DNA of 64,000 bases from Rhizobium sp. BK399 (GCF_014194695.1 NZ_JACIAH010000007.1:62001-126000), one strand, 5' to 3'. Positions 28,861 through 38,337 are shown, counted from the first letter of the stretch. Program-made: numbers and translations. Notes: a model not told the origin generated them from the letters alone.

Positions 28861-29282
28861 TGTCGCCGGACGACATTATTCGCGAACTTGGAATGCAGCC
28901 GCACCCCGAAGGCGGCTGGTATGTGCAGACCTTTCGCGACACCGACGGCGGATCACGCGGCCATTCGACGGCGATCTACTATCTATTGAAGGCGGGGCAG
29001 CGATCCCACTGGCACCGTGTTCGCGATGCTGTAGAGGTATGGCATCATTATGCCGGGGCTCCGCTTGCTCTTCACCGCTCGCAGGATGGCAGCGGCCGCG
29101 AGACGGTGGTGCTTGGGACTGACATCCTCAAGGGCGAGCGTCCGCAGGCGGTCATTCCCGCCAACTGGTGGCAATCGGCTGAAACGACAGGCGATTACAC
29201 GCTCGTCGGATGCACCGTTGCGCCAGGCTTCGACTTCGCCTCCTTCGAGATGGCACCACCGGACTGGCAGCCTGTCGGTTGA
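28860..29282 (+). CDS. Cupin domain protein (DUF985)
   Basis: The 140-residue protein starts at an ATG that shares its A with the gloB stop (TAATG), so translation is coupled. The DUF985 pattern is clear: LGMQPHPEGGWYVQTFRD, STAIYYLL, HWHRVRDAVEVWHHYAG and VGCTVAPGFDFASFEM. These are small beta-barrels related to sugar epimerase and cupin folds; their substrate is not known. Coupling to gloB hints at a role in carbonyl or glutathione-adduct handling, but that is inference. Confidence 0.87.
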   Translation: MSPDDIIRELGMQPHPEGGWYVQTFRDTDGGSRGHSTAIYYLLKAGQRSHWHRVRDAVEVWHHYAGAPLALHRSQDGSGRETVVLGTDILKGERPQAVIPANWWQSAETTGDYTLVGCTVAPGFDFASFEMAPPDWQPVG

Positions 29283-29285
29283 ACG

Positions 29286-30182
29286 CTATTCGGCGGCCGC
29301 CGGCTGTTCGGCAGTCGTGGCCTTCCGGCGAAACAGCTCGTTTGCGGCGAGAACGGCGCCGCCTGTAACCAGCACGCACGCAAGCGCGATCCGCCAGCTC
29401 GGCTCGGCAAAGCCGAACAGCGTCAGGTTCAACGTCGAAAGAAGCGGCGCGGCATAGCTCGCAGCGCCGAGGATCTGGATATCACCATTCTTGACGCCGT
29501 AATCCCAGGCATAGAAGGCTGCACCGACCGGGAAGAGCCCGAGGCCGAGAACCGCAACCCACTGCGAGACCCCCACGGGCCAGACCGTTGTCTCCAGGCC
29601 GAGATGGCAGATGGACGACAGGATCGCGGTCGCGAGGCAGAAGCCGGTGACGACATCGGTCGAGACAGCATCGAACCGGCGCGTCAGCAGTGAATAGCCC
29701 GACCACGTGAAGGCGCAGAGGAAGGCCGCGCCATAGCCGACGGCATAGGCACCATCGAAGTTGATGCCGTTGCGGCCGACGATCAGGAAGGTGCCACAGA
29801 GACCGGCCAGCGCTCCCGCGACATGATACCAGCGCAGCCGTTCGCCCGGTAGCAACGCCGACCCGACAACGATCAGCAGCGGCCAGAGATAGGCAATCAG
29901 CCCGGCCTCGACCGCCGGCGCATTCCTGAGCGCCGTGAAGTAAAGGAAATGATATCCGAACAGCCCGGCGATCCCAACGATCCATACCTTGGCCGGCTGC
30001 TTGAGCAGAGCGAGCCGCGACGGATTGAGGATCAGCACGACGATGCCGGGGATGCTGCCGATGGCAAAGCAGATCGCGGACAGCTGGAAGGGCGGCATCG
30101 TACCTGACGCAGCCGTGAATAACGCCAGGAACGACCACATGAGAATAGCCGCAAAGCCGATTAGCGTTGCCCGAAGCTTCAC
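29286..30182 (-). CDS. EamA-family (DMT) exporter, YddG-like
   Basis: The 298-residue protein starts at GTG behind AAGGGGG. Ten hydrophobic segments in two EamA repeats fill it, starting at residue 5. Family hallmarks are ALRNAPAVEAGLIAYLWPLL and YDLGVKNGD-type DYGVKNGD near residue 235. The pattern is that of YddG-type aromatic amino acid and purine exporters, but the substrate cannot be read from sequence. It converges on the cupin gene with three bases between the stops. Confidence 0.88.
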   Translation of the reverse strand: MKLRATLIGFAAILMWSFLALFTAASGTMPPFQLSAICFAIGSIPGIVVLILNPSRLALLKQPAKVWIVGIAGLFGYHFLYFTALRNAPAVEAGLIAYLWPLLIVVGSALLPGERLRWYHVAGALAGLCGTFLIVGRNGINFDGAYAVGYGAAFLCAFTWSGYSLLTRRFDAVSTDVVTGFCLATAILSSICHLGLETTVWPVGVSQWVAVLGLGLFPVGAAFYAWDYGVKNGDIQILGAASYAAPLLSTLNLTLFGFAEPSWRIALACVLVTGGAVLAANELFRRKATTAEQPAAAE

Positions 30183-30212
30183 CTGTCCCCCTTTACGGAG
30201 ACACTTGCTCCG

Positions 30213-30989
30213 TCAGCTCGCGCCGTATTTCACCGCCGTGATCGTCACCGGACCGTATTGCGTCGGAATACGGACGTAGACCGGAGCATATACATTTGCA
30301 GCATCCGACTTGGCAAACCAGATTTCCATCCGGCTGCTCTTGCTCAGATAGTCGATATCGCTGCGGCCCTTCTTGTAGCCGGAGCGCGGGACGAAGCGCA
30401 CGCTGCAAACGGTCGCTTTGCCGCTGAACCCCGACGTCGAGAAATCCTGAGAGCCCTTTGGCGAGAGCACCAGATCCATGCGCATTTCGCCATCGTAGAT
30501 CGGCAGTTTCTGCGCGCAGACATTGGCGTCGGCAGGGAAGATCAGGCCGGAGATCGGATCAAGGACGGAACGCAGGTCGCTTGCCGGCACGCTGACCCAG
30601 TTCTTCGGCGGTGTCCGTGGCGGCCTGACGGTCGTCGAAGTGATATTGCCGTTGTTGTAACGCACCTCGTATGTCCGGGCGCGCTTGCCGCTCTTGTAAT
30701 AGAGATAGTAGCGGGACGCCTGCAGCCGGTCACCGCGCAGGACGCCGTCAACGCTGGTCTTTGCAGAGATATTGGTGACGAGATCGGCAAGTCCTGCCGA
30801 GCTGATGTCGCCGGATACCTTGTAGCTCTTGTCGTCCTCGATCTTCGTCAGGAAGGCGGCGCGCGCAATCGTCAGGATACCAAGCGAAACCCTGTACTCG
30901 GTGCGATGCACGATCTCGCTTGCGCCGGCCGGAATGGCCACCAGCGCTGCGACTGCGGAAATAAGAATGCGTTTGCCCAGATGAGCCAT
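30213..30989 (-). CDS. DUF3108 periplasmic protein
   Basis: The 258-residue protein has a signal peptide (about residues 1-23, ending AGAS). The mature part (EIVHRTEYRVSLGILTIARA) is the DUF3108 pattern, a LolA/LolB-like beta-barrel guess for an envelope protein. The two Cys in NVCAQK and ATVCSVRF could form a disulfide. The family is widely conserved in alphaproteobacteria with no firm role. The gene lies upstream of, and in the same direction as, the exporter gene (30 bases). Confidence 0.84.
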   Translation of the reverse strand: MAHLGKRILISAVAALVAIPAGASEIVHRTEYRVSLGILTIARAAFLTKIEDDKSYKVSGDISSAGLADLVTNISAKTSVDGVLRGDRLQASRYYLYYKSGKRARTYEVRYNNGNITSTTVRPPRTPPKNWVSVPASDLRSVLDPISGLIFPADANVCAQKLPIYDGEMRMDLVLSPKGSQDFSTSGFSGKATVCSVRFVPRSGYKKGRSDIDYLSKSSRMEIWFAKSDAANVYAPVYVRIPTQYGPVTITAVKYGAS

Positions 30990-31227
30990 GAAATGAACCT
31001 TGTTCAGGCGGCTGGAAACGCCGTTGATAACGGTCTATACGCCTGTCTCTCGATGAAGCAAACACGAGCTTTTTGACAGAATTGCGGGAAATGCCAAGGA
31101 TTGGCTTGACGCGCACGGCCTGTCTGACTATAGAACCGCAACTTTCCAATCATGGTCTGATGGATTGCTAGCCCGGTTTTGCGTGGGCGTGCACCCGATG
31201 GCCGAGAAAAACAAGAATAGGTGTTCC

Positions 31228-31524
31228 ATGTCCCGCATGTGCGAATTGACCGGCAAGGCAGTCCTCGTTGGCAACAATGTCAGCCATGCCAACAACAAGA
31301 CCAAGCGCCGGTTCCTCCCGAACCTGTGCCAGGTTACGCTGATCTCCGACGCGCTCGGCCAGCGTTACCGTCTTCGCGTTTCGGCTGCTGCTCTTCGTTC
31401 CGTCGAGCATCGTGGCGGTCTCGATGCCTTCCTGATCAAGGCAAGCGAAAATGAACTGTCGATGCGCGCTCGTCTGCTGCGTCGCCAGATCGTCAAGAAG
31501 ACTGCCGAAGCCGCTGCTGCGTAA
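31228..31524 (+). CDS. rpmB: 50S ribosomal protein L28
   Basis: L28 is a component of the large ribosomal subunit. The start at 31228 ([20 protein letters not shown]) gives 98 residues, the alphaproteobacterial size. The frame extends upstream but only this start matches the family. The C-terminus ([14 protein letters not shown]) is basic as usual. An intrinsic terminator follows at 31557-31591. Confidence 0.96.
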   Translation: MSRMCELTGKAVLVGNNVSHANNKTKRRFLPNLCQVTLISDALGQRYRLRVSAAALRSVEHRGGLDAFLIKASENELSMRARLLRRQIVKKTAEAAAA

Positions 31525-31556
31525 GCTTCGACTGCTTCTTTTTCATACGGCTTCAG

Positions 31557-31593
31557 AAGGCTTGCACGGATGAACTCCGGACAAGCCTTTTGC
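31557..31593 (+). terminator. Intrinsic terminator after rpmB
   Basis: AAGGCTTG (31557-31564) pairs with CAAGCCTT (31582-31589), with a further CGG/CCG pair inside the loop, and TTTTG follows the stem. It lies 32 bases after the rpmB stop and just before the short leader of the next gene. Confidence 0.7.
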
Positions 31594-31599
31594 TTTGCC

Positions 31600-31641
31600 G
31601 GTCTGTTCCTCCAACTGGTGGCATACCCCAGGATAAAAAAA
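31600..31641 (+). promoter_or_regulatory. Candidate preQ1-I-type riboswitch in the leader of the queuosine precursor transporter
   Basis: The 49-base gap between the rpmB terminator and the ATG contains, in order: TCTG (31602-31605), TTC, a 16-base loop, ACCC (31625-31628), CAGG (31629-31632) that can pair with TCTG, and ATAAAAAA (31633-31640) running into the start codon. The order stem-GTTC-loop-ACCC-stem-AUAAAAAA is that of class I preQ1 riboswitches, which have a similar size. AGGA, the probable ribosome site, lies in the 3' stem strand, so ligand binding would hide it. The loop is longer than in the best-known examples and the final CUA pairing is not evident, so this is a candidate only. 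Confidence 0.45.
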
Positions 31642-32276
31642 TGCTGACGACACGCTCTACGCTTATCTATGTCACCCTCATGACGCTGGTCGTCGTCGCC
31701 TCGAACTTCCTCGTGCAGTTCCCTCTGAATGCCGAATTCGCCGGCATCAATCTGGCCGACATCCTGACCTGGGGTGCTTTTACTTATCCGGTCGCCTTCC
31801 TCATCACCGATCTGACCAACCGCCAGTTCGGACCGCAGGCGGCCCGCAAGGTCGTCTTCGCCGGCTTCGTCGTCGGTGTGGCGCTGTCCTTCTATACCTC
31901 GGTGCCGCGCATCGCGATTGCGTCGGGCTCGGCCTACCTGGCCGGTCAGCTGCTTGATATCTCGGTCTTCAATCGCCTGCGCCGTCAGGCCTGGTGGCGC
32001 GCGCCGCTCGTCGGCTCGCTGATCGGCTCGATGCTGGACACGATCATCTTCTTCTCCTTCGCATTTGCTGCCTTCTTCGTCTTCTTCGGCCCGAATGATC
32101 CCTTCGCGCTGGAATCCGCCCCGATCCTCGGCGCATTCACGGCCGAAGCCCCGCGCTGGATTTCCTGGGCGATCGGCGACTTTACGGTGAAGGTAGTCGT
32201 CGGTCTCGTAATGCTGCTGCCATACGGCGCACTGATGAACGTGCTGCGCCCCCTGCAGGCCGCCGCCGCCCGCTGA
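31641..32276 (+). CDS. yhhQ: Queuosine precursor transporter (YhhQ/VUT family)
   Basis: The 211-residue inner-membrane protein starts at the ATG at 31641. About six hydrophobic segments cover it, and family motifs are present: ILTWGAFTYPVAFLITDLTNR and ARKVVFAGF. YhhQ imports preQ0/preQ1 for queuosine tRNA modification. Its 5' leader contains a candidate preQ1-I riboswitch, which would fit the transported substrate. A GGCGGAGCC hairpin follows at 32310-32330. Confidence 0.9.
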   Translation: MLTTRSTLIYVTLMTLVVVASNFLVQFPLNAEFAGINLADILTWGAFTYPVAFLITDLTNRQFGPQAARKVVFAGFVVGVALSFYTSVPRIAIASGSAYLAGQLLDISVFNRLRRQAWWRAPLVGSLIGSMLDTIIFFSFAFAAFFVFFGPNDPFALESAPILGAFTAEAPRWISWAIGDFTVKVVVGLVMLLPYGALMNVLRPLQAAAAR

Positions 32277-32309
32277 GCGCGCTCCCCCCAATTCGAGTTC
32301 CAGCTGTTC

Positions 32310-32336
32310 GGCGGAGCCTATGGCTCCGCCGTTCCT
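32310..32336 (+). terminator. Probable terminator after yhhQ
   Basis: GGCGGAGCC (32310-32318) and GGCTCCGCC (32322-32330) form a perfect 9-bp stem with a 3-base loop, followed by GTTCCTGTT, 33 bases beyond the yhhQ stop. The T-tail is weak, so efficiency is uncertain. Confidence 0.55.
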
Positions 32337-32522
32337 GTTACTGAGACCGAGTCAGGGAGAATTCTCGTCGGGAAGTGTGTGCGGCCCCGAGCCCAATTCG
32401 AGCGACGCAGCGAAGCAAAATAGATTCTCCGGTGACGAGCGTACGAAGAGCGGCGGGCAACGGATCGGGACTGATTGCGGGCATTGAACCGAAAGTCGAT
32501 TTCGGCGGCTGATACGCCGCTG

Positions 32523-33554
32523 TCACCGCTGCAGGTGTGCCGTGTCGCCAGATGGTACCTCGACCAGTCGAAATTCCAGCATCAGGTTGCGCTGCAGGAT
32601 GGAGTGATTGTCGTCGGAGACTATCACCACATGCGTGGTCCCGTCCTCGGCTGCGAAGACATCCAAGCCTTCCATGTTGTCGATCTGGTAGCCGAAATCG
32701 CCCTGCAGCAAGATCTCTCCGTCCATCACGGAACCGGGACGAATGTCGGCGGCCTTGATGCGGCGGAGTCGCATTCCGATGCCTTCCGCGACATTGAAGC
32801 GCCGCTCGAGGAGCAAGAGGTCACCATTCTGCAGAAACGCTCCGTCCGTCGCGTCGAAGTCGCCATAATGGGCGAGCGCAAGACGTCCCTTCAATGGCCC
32901 GTCGAGGATCGCGGCGTAGGCATTGTCATCGGCGTCCAAGCTGCGCTCGGCCACAATCAGTGTGCCGCCCTTCAGCGCGCTGTCCGCGGGCGCGACGGCG
33001 ATCGTTTCAAAGCCGCGATTGGCGCGCAGGGATTTCTTGGAAAACGGATTGGGAATCATGTCGATTGCACGCGACACCTCAAAGCCCGGATCGGGATAGA
33101 CGTCAACGCGGTGATCCTGTTCGAAGGAGACCAGGATTTCGTTGCCGTGCAACGCCAAGCCCTCCGCATCCATATGTCCCTTGCCTTCGAAGGTCCGCCC
33201 GGCACGATTCCTCATCGGCGTGATCGCGACGTCGGCGAGACCAGACAGGCGCCCCTGTGGATCGCGCTCGATGCGCCCGGTCATCCAGTGGCCGGTGTCG
33301 AGTACGCCGACGAAATGCGTCTTGTCCTGTCGAAACCGGATCGACGACAGCGAGCCAAACAGCCGCTGCGGCGAGACCATTTCCAACCCGCCGAGGAATT
33401 CAAGCGGACCGAACCGGGTATCGTCGGAACCAATCTTGAATTCAGTGATGGCGCGGCTGCGAACCTCGACGCTGCCATCGGCAAGTGCTGGCGGCACGAA
33501 TGCCGCCAGACCAACGGCGATCGCGATCAGGCTGGCGAAAGGCTTCCCGAGCAT
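32523..33554 (-). CDS. Secreted esterase-like/phytase-like protein (PF13449 type)
   Basis: The 343-residue protein has a signal peptide ending PPALA (residue 25) and an AAGGACG ribosome site. The family pattern (LEFLGGLEM, GLALHGNEILVSFEQDHRVDVY, NRGFETIAV, NMEGLDVF) is that of the esterase-like activity of phytase group, a beta-propeller-type fold. Despite the name, phytase activity has not been shown for most members. It lies 21 bases after the cobT stop and is transcribed in the same direction. Confidence 0.83.
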   Translation of the reverse strand: MLGKPFASLIAIAVGLAAFVPPALADGSVEVRSRAITEFKIGSDDTRFGPLEFLGGLEMVSPQRLFGSLSSIRFRQDKTHFVGVLDTGHWMTGRIERDPQGRLSGLADVAITPMRNRAGRTFEGKGHMDAEGLALHGNEILVSFEQDHRVDVYPDPGFEVSRAIDMIPNPFSKKSLRANRGFETIAVAPADSALKGGTLIVAERSLDADDNAYAAILDGPLKGRLALAHYGDFDATDGAFLQNGDLLLLERRFNVAEGIGMRLRRIKAADIRPGSVMDGEILLQGDFGYQIDNMEGLDVFAAEDGTTHVVIVSDDNHSILQRNLMLEFRLVEVPSGDTAHLQR

Positions 33555-33575
33555 CCAGAAAGCGTCCTTTCGCGG

Positions 33576-35477
33576 TTAGCCGGCGCGGCGGAGGCGACCG
33601 CCCCGCGGCTGGACGGTCTTGTCTTCGAAGAGCGATGCAAGCTGCTCGGTCATCGCACCGGCCAGCTCGTCCGCGTCGACGATGGTTACGGCGCGCCTAT
33701 AATAGCGCGTCACGTCATGGCCGATGCCAATTGCCAGAAGCTCGACGGGAGAACGCGTCTCGATGCGCTCGATGACGGCGCGTAGGTGCCTTTCCAGGTA
33801 GCTGCCCGGATTGACCGACAATGTCGAATCGTCGACCGGCGCGCCGTCGGAGATCATCATCAGGATCTTGCGTTGCTCGCGCCGCGCGATCAGGCGGTTA
33901 TGCGCCCACATCAGCGCCTCGCCGTCGATGTTTTCCTTCAGCAGGCCTTCGCGCATCATCAGGCCAAGATTGGCCCGCGCGCGGCGCCAGGGAGCATCGG
34001 CCGACTTGTAGATGATGTGGCGCAGATCGTTGAGACGGCCAGGCGTCTGTGGCTTACCGCTGCCGAGCCACTTTTCGCGCGCCTGTCCGCCCTTCCAGGC
34101 CTTCGTCGTGAAGCCGAGGATCTCCACCTTGACACCGCAGCGCTCGAGTGTACGGGCCAGGATATCGGCGCAGGTGGCGGCGACCGTGATCGGACGGCCA
34201 CGCATCGAGCCCGAATTGTCGATCAGAAGCGTCACGACCGTATCGCGGAACTGCGTGTCTCGCTCCATTTTGAACGAGAGTGCCTGCATCGGGTCGATAA
34301 TCATGCGTGTAAGGCGTGCTGGGTCGAGATAGCCTTCCTCGAGGTCGAAATCCCAGGAACGGTTCTGCTGTGCCATCAAGCGGCGTTGCAGGCGGTTGGC
34401 CAGTCGCCCGACCGCGCCCTGCAGGTGCGCCAGCTGCTTGTCGAGGAAGGCGCGCAGGCGCTCCAGCTCGGCGGCGTCACAGAGCTCTTCGGCCGTGATC
34501 GTCTCATCGAATTCCTCAGTGAAGACGTGGTAGTCGACCTTCTCGTTGAAGTCGTCGAAGGGGGTGTTCGGACGGCGGGTTTCGCCCGGAGTCTCGGAAT
34601 CTTCCTCGCCCTCATCCTGCATGTCGTCGTCGGAGATTTCGGCGCCTTCGGTCTCGCCGTCCTCCATCTGCTCGTCGGCGACTTCGCTGTCCTCTACGGG
34701 TGCGGCATCGGAGCCGGCGTCGTCGTCGACTTCGTCCTGATCCTGCTCGTCGCCGTTCGGCTGGTCTTCCTGCTCAGACTCGTCGTCGGACTCCGGCTCG
34801 CTGTCGTCGTCGCCATACTCCTCGGCCATTTCCATGGCGGAGAGCATGTGGCGTATTACCTTCGAGAAGGCCTGCTGGTCACTGATGACGGCGGGAAGGT
34901 TGTCGAGATCGGCTCCGGCCTTTTCCTCGATGAAGGAGCGCCAGAGATCGAGCACCTTGCCGGCAGAAGCTGGCGGTTGCTGGCCGGTCAGCTTCTCGCG
35001 CACCATCATGGCGACGGCTTCGCCGATCGGCGCATCCTCCTGCCGCTCGATGCCAGAGAGATTCGCCTTGGCGTATTTCTCCTCGGTCATCGAACGCAAG
35101 TTGGCGGCCACACCTTCCATGCGCAGCGCGCCGATCGATTCCACACGCGCCTGCTCGACAGCGTCGAAGATTGCGCGGGCGTCGGAACCCTGCGGCGCCA
35201 TCGTCGCGTGCACCTTATCGTCGTGGCAAGCGAGTCGCAGCGCCATCGAGTCGCCAAGTCCACGCGTCACCGCCAGCTCATGCTTCGTCGGGCGCTTGGA
35301 GAGTTCGGGCAAGCGGACACGCTCGGCCGTCATTCCGGGGCGCTCATTGGCGAAGGTCACCTCGACGTCGCCATCGCCGGCGATCGCGCGAACACTGCCT
35401 GATATCGCCCGACGCAACGGTTCGACGTCGACTGGCGAGCCGGGCTTTGCTTTCGAATTGTCACCGCGAGCAGCCAT
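33576..35477 (-). CDS. cobT: Cobaltochelatase subunit CobT
   Basis: CobT is a subunit of the aerobic cobaltochelatase CobNST, which inserts cobalt into hydrogenobyrinate diamide. The 633-residue protein has the usual three parts: an N-terminal region, a very acidic stretch (about residues 215-300) and a C-terminal von Willebrand A domain with the MIDAS motif DNSGS near residue 410. cobS lies 12 bases upstream. cobN is not in the window. Confidence 0.95.
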   Translation of the reverse strand: MAARGDNSKAKPGSPVDVEPLRRAISGSVRAIAGDGDVEVTFANERPGMTAERVRLPELSKRPTKHELAVTRGLGDSMALRLACHDDKVHATMAPQGSDARAIFDAVEQARVESIGALRMEGVAANLRSMTEEKYAKANLSGIERQEDAPIGEAVAMMVREKLTGQQPPASAGKVLDLWRSFIEEKAGADLDNLPAVISDQQAFSKVIRHMLSAMEMAEEYGDDDSEPESDDESEQEDQPNGDEQDQDEVDDDAGSDAAPVEDSEVADEQMEDGETEGAEISDDDMQDEGEEDSETPGETRRPNTPFDDFNEKVDYHVFTEEFDETITAEELCDAAELERLRAFLDKQLAHLQGAVGRLANRLQRRLMAQQNRSWDFDLEEGYLDPARLTRMIIDPMQALSFKMERDTQFRDTVVTLLIDNSGSMRGRPITVAATCADILARTLERCGVKVEILGFTTKAWKGGQAREKWLGSGKPQTPGRLNDLRHIIYKSADAPWRRARANLGLMMREGLLKENIDGEALMWAHNRLIARREQRKILMMISDGAPVDDSTLSVNPGSYLERHLRAVIERIETRSPVELLAIGIGHDVTRYYRRAVTIVDADELAGAMTEQLASLFEDKTVQPRGGRLRRAG

Positions 35478-35489
35478 GGTCGGTCGGCC

Positions 35490-36482
35490 TTAGGCCTCCA
35501 GAACAATGTTTGCAGCACTCTCTTTCAGCTCGACGCCGAAAGCGCGCTGGTAGTGCTCGGCCACCAGCGGGCGCTCCAGCTCGTCGCACTTGTTCAGGAA
35601 GGTGGTGCGGAAGGCGAAGGCGAGGTCACCGAAAATCTCAGCGTTCTCGGCCCAGGTGATGACGGTACGCGGGCTCATAACGGTCGACAGGTCGCCATTC
35701 ATGAACGAAGCGCGCGTGAGATCGGCAACGCGGACCATCTTGGAGACGATGTCGCGGCCGTTCTTGTCCTTGCCGAAGCTCTTCACCTTGGAAGCGACGA
35801 TATTCACTTCGTGATCGTGCGGCAGATAGTTCAGAGTGGTGACGATCGACCAGCGGTCCATCTGTGCCTGGTTGATCTGCTGCGTGCCGTGATAGAGGCC
35901 CGTCGTGTCGCCGAGACCGATGGTGTTTGCGGTTGCAAACAGGCGGAAGGCGGGGTGCGGGCGAATGACGCGGCTCTGGTCGAGCAGCGTCAGGCGACCG
36001 GACGACTCCAGCACGCGCTGGATGACGAACATGACGTCCGGGCGGCCGGCATCGTATTCGTCGAAGACGAGCGCGACATTATGCTGGTACGCCCAGGGCA
36101 GGATGCCGTCCTTGAATTCAGTAACCTGCAGACCGTCCTTGAGGACGATCGCGTCCTTGCCGACGAGGTCGATACGGCTGACATGGCTGTCGAGGTTGAT
36201 ACGCACGCAGGGCCAGTTGAGGCGAGCGGCGACCTGTTCGATATGCGAGGACTTACCGGTGCCGTGATAGCCGGAGATCATCACGCGTCGGTTATGGGCA
36301 AAGCCGGCAAGAATGGCGAGCGTGGTCTCGCGGTCGAAGAGATAGTCGGGGTCGAGGTCCGGAACATAGGCGCTGCCCTGGCTGTAAGCCGGCACGCGAA
36401 TATCGGAATCGATACCAAAGACCTCCCTGACCGAAACGGTGGTGTCCGGAATCTCCGAAATATCAAGGTCAATCTTGCTCAT
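35490..36482 (-). CDS. cobS: Cobaltochelatase subunit CobS
   Basis: CobS is the AAA+ ATPase of cobaltochelatase and forms a ring with CobT. The start at 36482 ([13 protein letters not shown]) gives 330 residues; an ATG one codon upstream is equally close to the GGAG site. Walker A ([10 protein letters not shown]) and Walker B (VALVFDEYD) are intact, and [12 protein letters not shown] is the family sensor I. A 6-bp GC hairpin (36496-36512) lies just upstream of the ribosome site. No cobalamin riboswitch is visible. Confidence 0.95.
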   Translation of the reverse strand: MSKIDLDISEIPDTTVSVREVFGIDSDIRVPAYSQGSAYVPDLDPDYLFDRETTLAILAGFAHNRRVMISGYHGTGKSSHIEQVAARLNWPCVRINLDSHVSRIDLVGKDAIVLKDGLQVTEFKDGILPWAYQHNVALVFDEYDAGRPDVMFVIQRVLESSGRLTLLDQSRVIRPHPAFRLFATANTIGLGDTTGLYHGTQQINQAQMDRWSIVTTLNYLPHDHEVNIVASKVKSFGKDKNGRDIVSKMVRVADLTRASFMNGDLSTVMSPRTVITWAENAEIFGDLAFAFRTTFLNKCDELERPLVAEHYQRAFGVELKESAANIVLEA

Positions 36483-36485
36483 CAT

Positions 36486-36795
36486 GTCTCCAAGGCGGGT
36501 GCCCGACACCCGGCCATACTGTATCAGCCCATTTCACAACCATGACGCCGCAAGTCTACACTGCGCTCGTTCATGTCGGAACGTCGGCGATGCTTCTCCG
36601 GGACTGAAACGAAACCTCGGGGGCGGTAAACTACCGCTAGCGAGCATTCTTGAACAAAGTCCCGGACAAGAAACGCCGCGCCCGGAAGTGGCCGAGGCGC
36701 CTGTGGGACAAACGCAAAAAATTGTGCCGCGGTTGCCTGCGGCCTCAGCCGATTTGGGACCATACCTGATTGAAGACCAAGAGCAAGGACGGGAA
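36486..36795. other. 310-bp intergenic region between the J-domain gene and cobS
   Basis: No supported gene. The cobS-proximal end holds a perfect 6-bp hairpin (CGGGTG-CCCGA-CACCCG, 36496-36512). A 92-codon frame on the minus strand (36524-36802) has no ribosome site and no protein-like pattern, so I leave it out. Confidence 0.5.
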
Positions 36796-37407
36796 CTAAC
36801 AAAAACCGTTCTGCTTCAATAATTGATAGGCCTGGATGACGGCGCGGAACCGTTCCTCCGAACCACGGTCGCCGCCGTTGGCGTCGGGGTGGTGCTTCTT
36901 GACCAGTTCCTTGTACCGGCTCTTGATCTCCGAGGAGGTCGCGCTGGCGTCAAGGCCCATCGTGTCGAACGCCTTCGCTTCGAGGCTTTTCAGCTTGCGC
37001 TGCTCAGGGAAGCGCGGGCCGTTTCCCTTGGTGCCGTTGACGAAGCCGAAGGGATCGCGGACGCGGTAAGTACCCGAGCGCATATCGGAATGCAGCGGGC
37101 TGTTCTTGGCCGACTTGTTGACGCCGACCGTCCAGGTCGGGCGGTGGCCGGTGATCGCTTCCTTCTGGTAGCGCGCGATCTCGCCGTCGGAGAGGCCGGA
37201 AAAGTAGTTGTAGCCCTTGTTGTATTCCTTGACGTGCTCGAAGCAGAACAGAAAAAACTGCCCCTCGGCATTGCGTCCGACGGGAGCGCGATGCACGCCT
37301 TTCTTGTCGCAGCCGTCCCACTGACAGGAAGGGGGAGCCTGTTCGGGTTCCTGCTCGCGTTTGCGGCGGGTGCGGATGCGGTCGAAATATTTGGAATCGA
37401 GTCTCAT
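36796..37407 (-). CDS. C-terminal J-domain protein with N-terminal zinc-like motif
   Basis: The ATG at 37407 (MRLDSKYFDRIR) gives 203 residues. Residues 25-70 contain CQWDGCDKKGVHRA and FCFEHVKEYN, a Cys/His arrangement that could bind zinc. The J domain is at the C-terminus, with the HPD tripeptide in KKHHPDANGGD, so it should stimulate an Hsp70. This J-last architecture is the form found next to cobS and bolA in alphaproteobacteria. A chaperone role for cobaltochelatase is an attractive guess with no direct evidence. Confidence 0.87.
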   Translation of the reverse strand: MRLDSKYFDRIRTRRKREQEPEQAPPSCQWDGCDKKGVHRAPVGRNAEGQFFLFCFEHVKEYNKGYNYFSGLSDGEIARYQKEAITGHRPTWTVGVNKSAKNSPLHSDMRSGTYRVRDPFGFVNGTKGNGPRFPEQRKLKSLEAKAFDTMGLDASATSSEIKSRYKELVKKHHPDANGGDRGSEERFRAVIQAYQLLKQNGFC

Positions 37408-37507
37408 GACGGCACTAATTTTAGGCCTCCGAAGAGGCGACAACAAGAATTGACAAACCGGAATGTTGCTGGCTTGGTGGGAACCTTTTTCGCAAAGCAA
37501 CGAGACC

Positions 37508-37789
37508 ATGACCCTGCAGACCCGCATCGAAGAAAAGCTGACCGCCGCGTTCGCGCCGGAGCGCCTCAGCGTGATCAATGAAAGCCATCTTCATGCAGGT
37601 CATCAGCCTGATATGACGGGGACCGGCGAGACCCATATGCGGGTTCGCATCGTATCCGCCATGTTTGCCGGCATGCCGCGACTGGCAAGACACCGTGCGA
37701 TCACGGAGCTTTTGAAGCCAGAACTGGATGCCGGATTGCATGCCCTCGCCGTCGAGCCAGCAGCACCAGGCGAACCGGTGCGCTGGTAG
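37508..37789 (+). CDS. bolA: BolA-family protein
   Basis: The 93-residue protein uses the ATG at 37508 (MTLQTRIEEKLTAAFAP). The BolA fold pattern is clear: INESHLHAGH, then GTGETHMRVRIVSAMF, then RHRAITELL. BolA proteins work with monothiol glutaredoxins on iron-sulfur clusters and as stress or iron regulators; SmBolA in Sinorhizobium is linked to RirA. It is divergent from the J-domain gene. Confidence 0.92.
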   Translation: MTLQTRIEEKLTAAFAPERLSVINESHLHAGHQPDMTGTGETHMRVRIVSAMFAGMPRLARHRAITELLKPELDAGLHALAVEPAAPGEPVRW

Positions 37790-37857
37790 CGAGCACGGGC
37801 TCTATATAGTGACCTGGTCGCACTTTCCAATGCGACCGAAAGGGTCATCGTCCCTTT

Positions 37858-38337
37858 TCAGCGGATCAGAAGAGCCGTCGCGTAAAGACCGATGCCGAAT
37901 ACCGTGTGCGAGACCAGGTTCAGGAAACGCACCTTGTTCGGGTTTGGCGTCTTAGACGCGGCCCAACCGATGCCGAGGCCCGGTTGCAGCAGGAACCAGC
38001 CGGCACCAACGGTGACAATCGCCCAGATCCACGCCGGTAGAAACGTCGGCGCTGCGAGCCAGGCCGGGCCCGTAAGCAGCACAAGCAGGATCCCGTAAAG
38101 AATGCCGACCGCATAGTGGCCGATCCAGCCGAGCGCGAGCTCGTGCTTGTACGGAGCGGCCGTGCCGATATCTCCGTGGAAGACCTTGCCGTCCTTCAGG
38201 TGCCAGAACCAGCGCCCCACCGGCGCCCAGTTCGGCAGTGGCCCCCCCGTGGCTTTCGCAAGAACAATTGCCCAGATGTCCATGAGGACCGTTGCCCCGA
38301 CGCCGATGGCGATGGCCCGCCAGAAAATATCAAACAT
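37858..38337 (-). CDS. DUF2938 membrane protein
   Basis: The 159-residue protein starts at the ATG at 38337. Four hydrophobic segments and the pattern VLMDIWAIVLA, GRWFWHLKDGKVFHGDI, GWIGHYAVGILYG match DUF2938, a small membrane family. The function is unknown. It lies between bolA and the corC gene. Confidence 0.85.
   Translation of the reverse strand: MFDIFWRAIAIGVGATVLMDIWAIVLAKATGGPLPNWAPVGRWFWHLKDGKVFHGDIGTAAPYKHELALGWIGHYAVGILYGILLVLLTGPAWLAAPTFLPAWIWAIVTVGAGWFLLQPGLGIGWAASKTPNPNKVRFLNLVSHTVFGIGLYATALLIR

Noticed and set aside
32338..32526. 62-codon minus-strand frame between yhhQ and the phytase-like gene
   Set aside because: No ribosome site, no protein-like pattern, and it overlaps the start of the neighbouring intergenic sequence only.
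33786..35402. 538-codon open frame on the plus strand
   Set aside because: It lies wholly antisense to cobT, whose domains are clear. GC-rich codons often leave the opposite strand open; the translation has no recognisable domain.
36480..36800. Cobalamin riboswitch upstream of cobS
   Set aside because: No B12-box-like sequence is visible; only a short GC hairpin is present.
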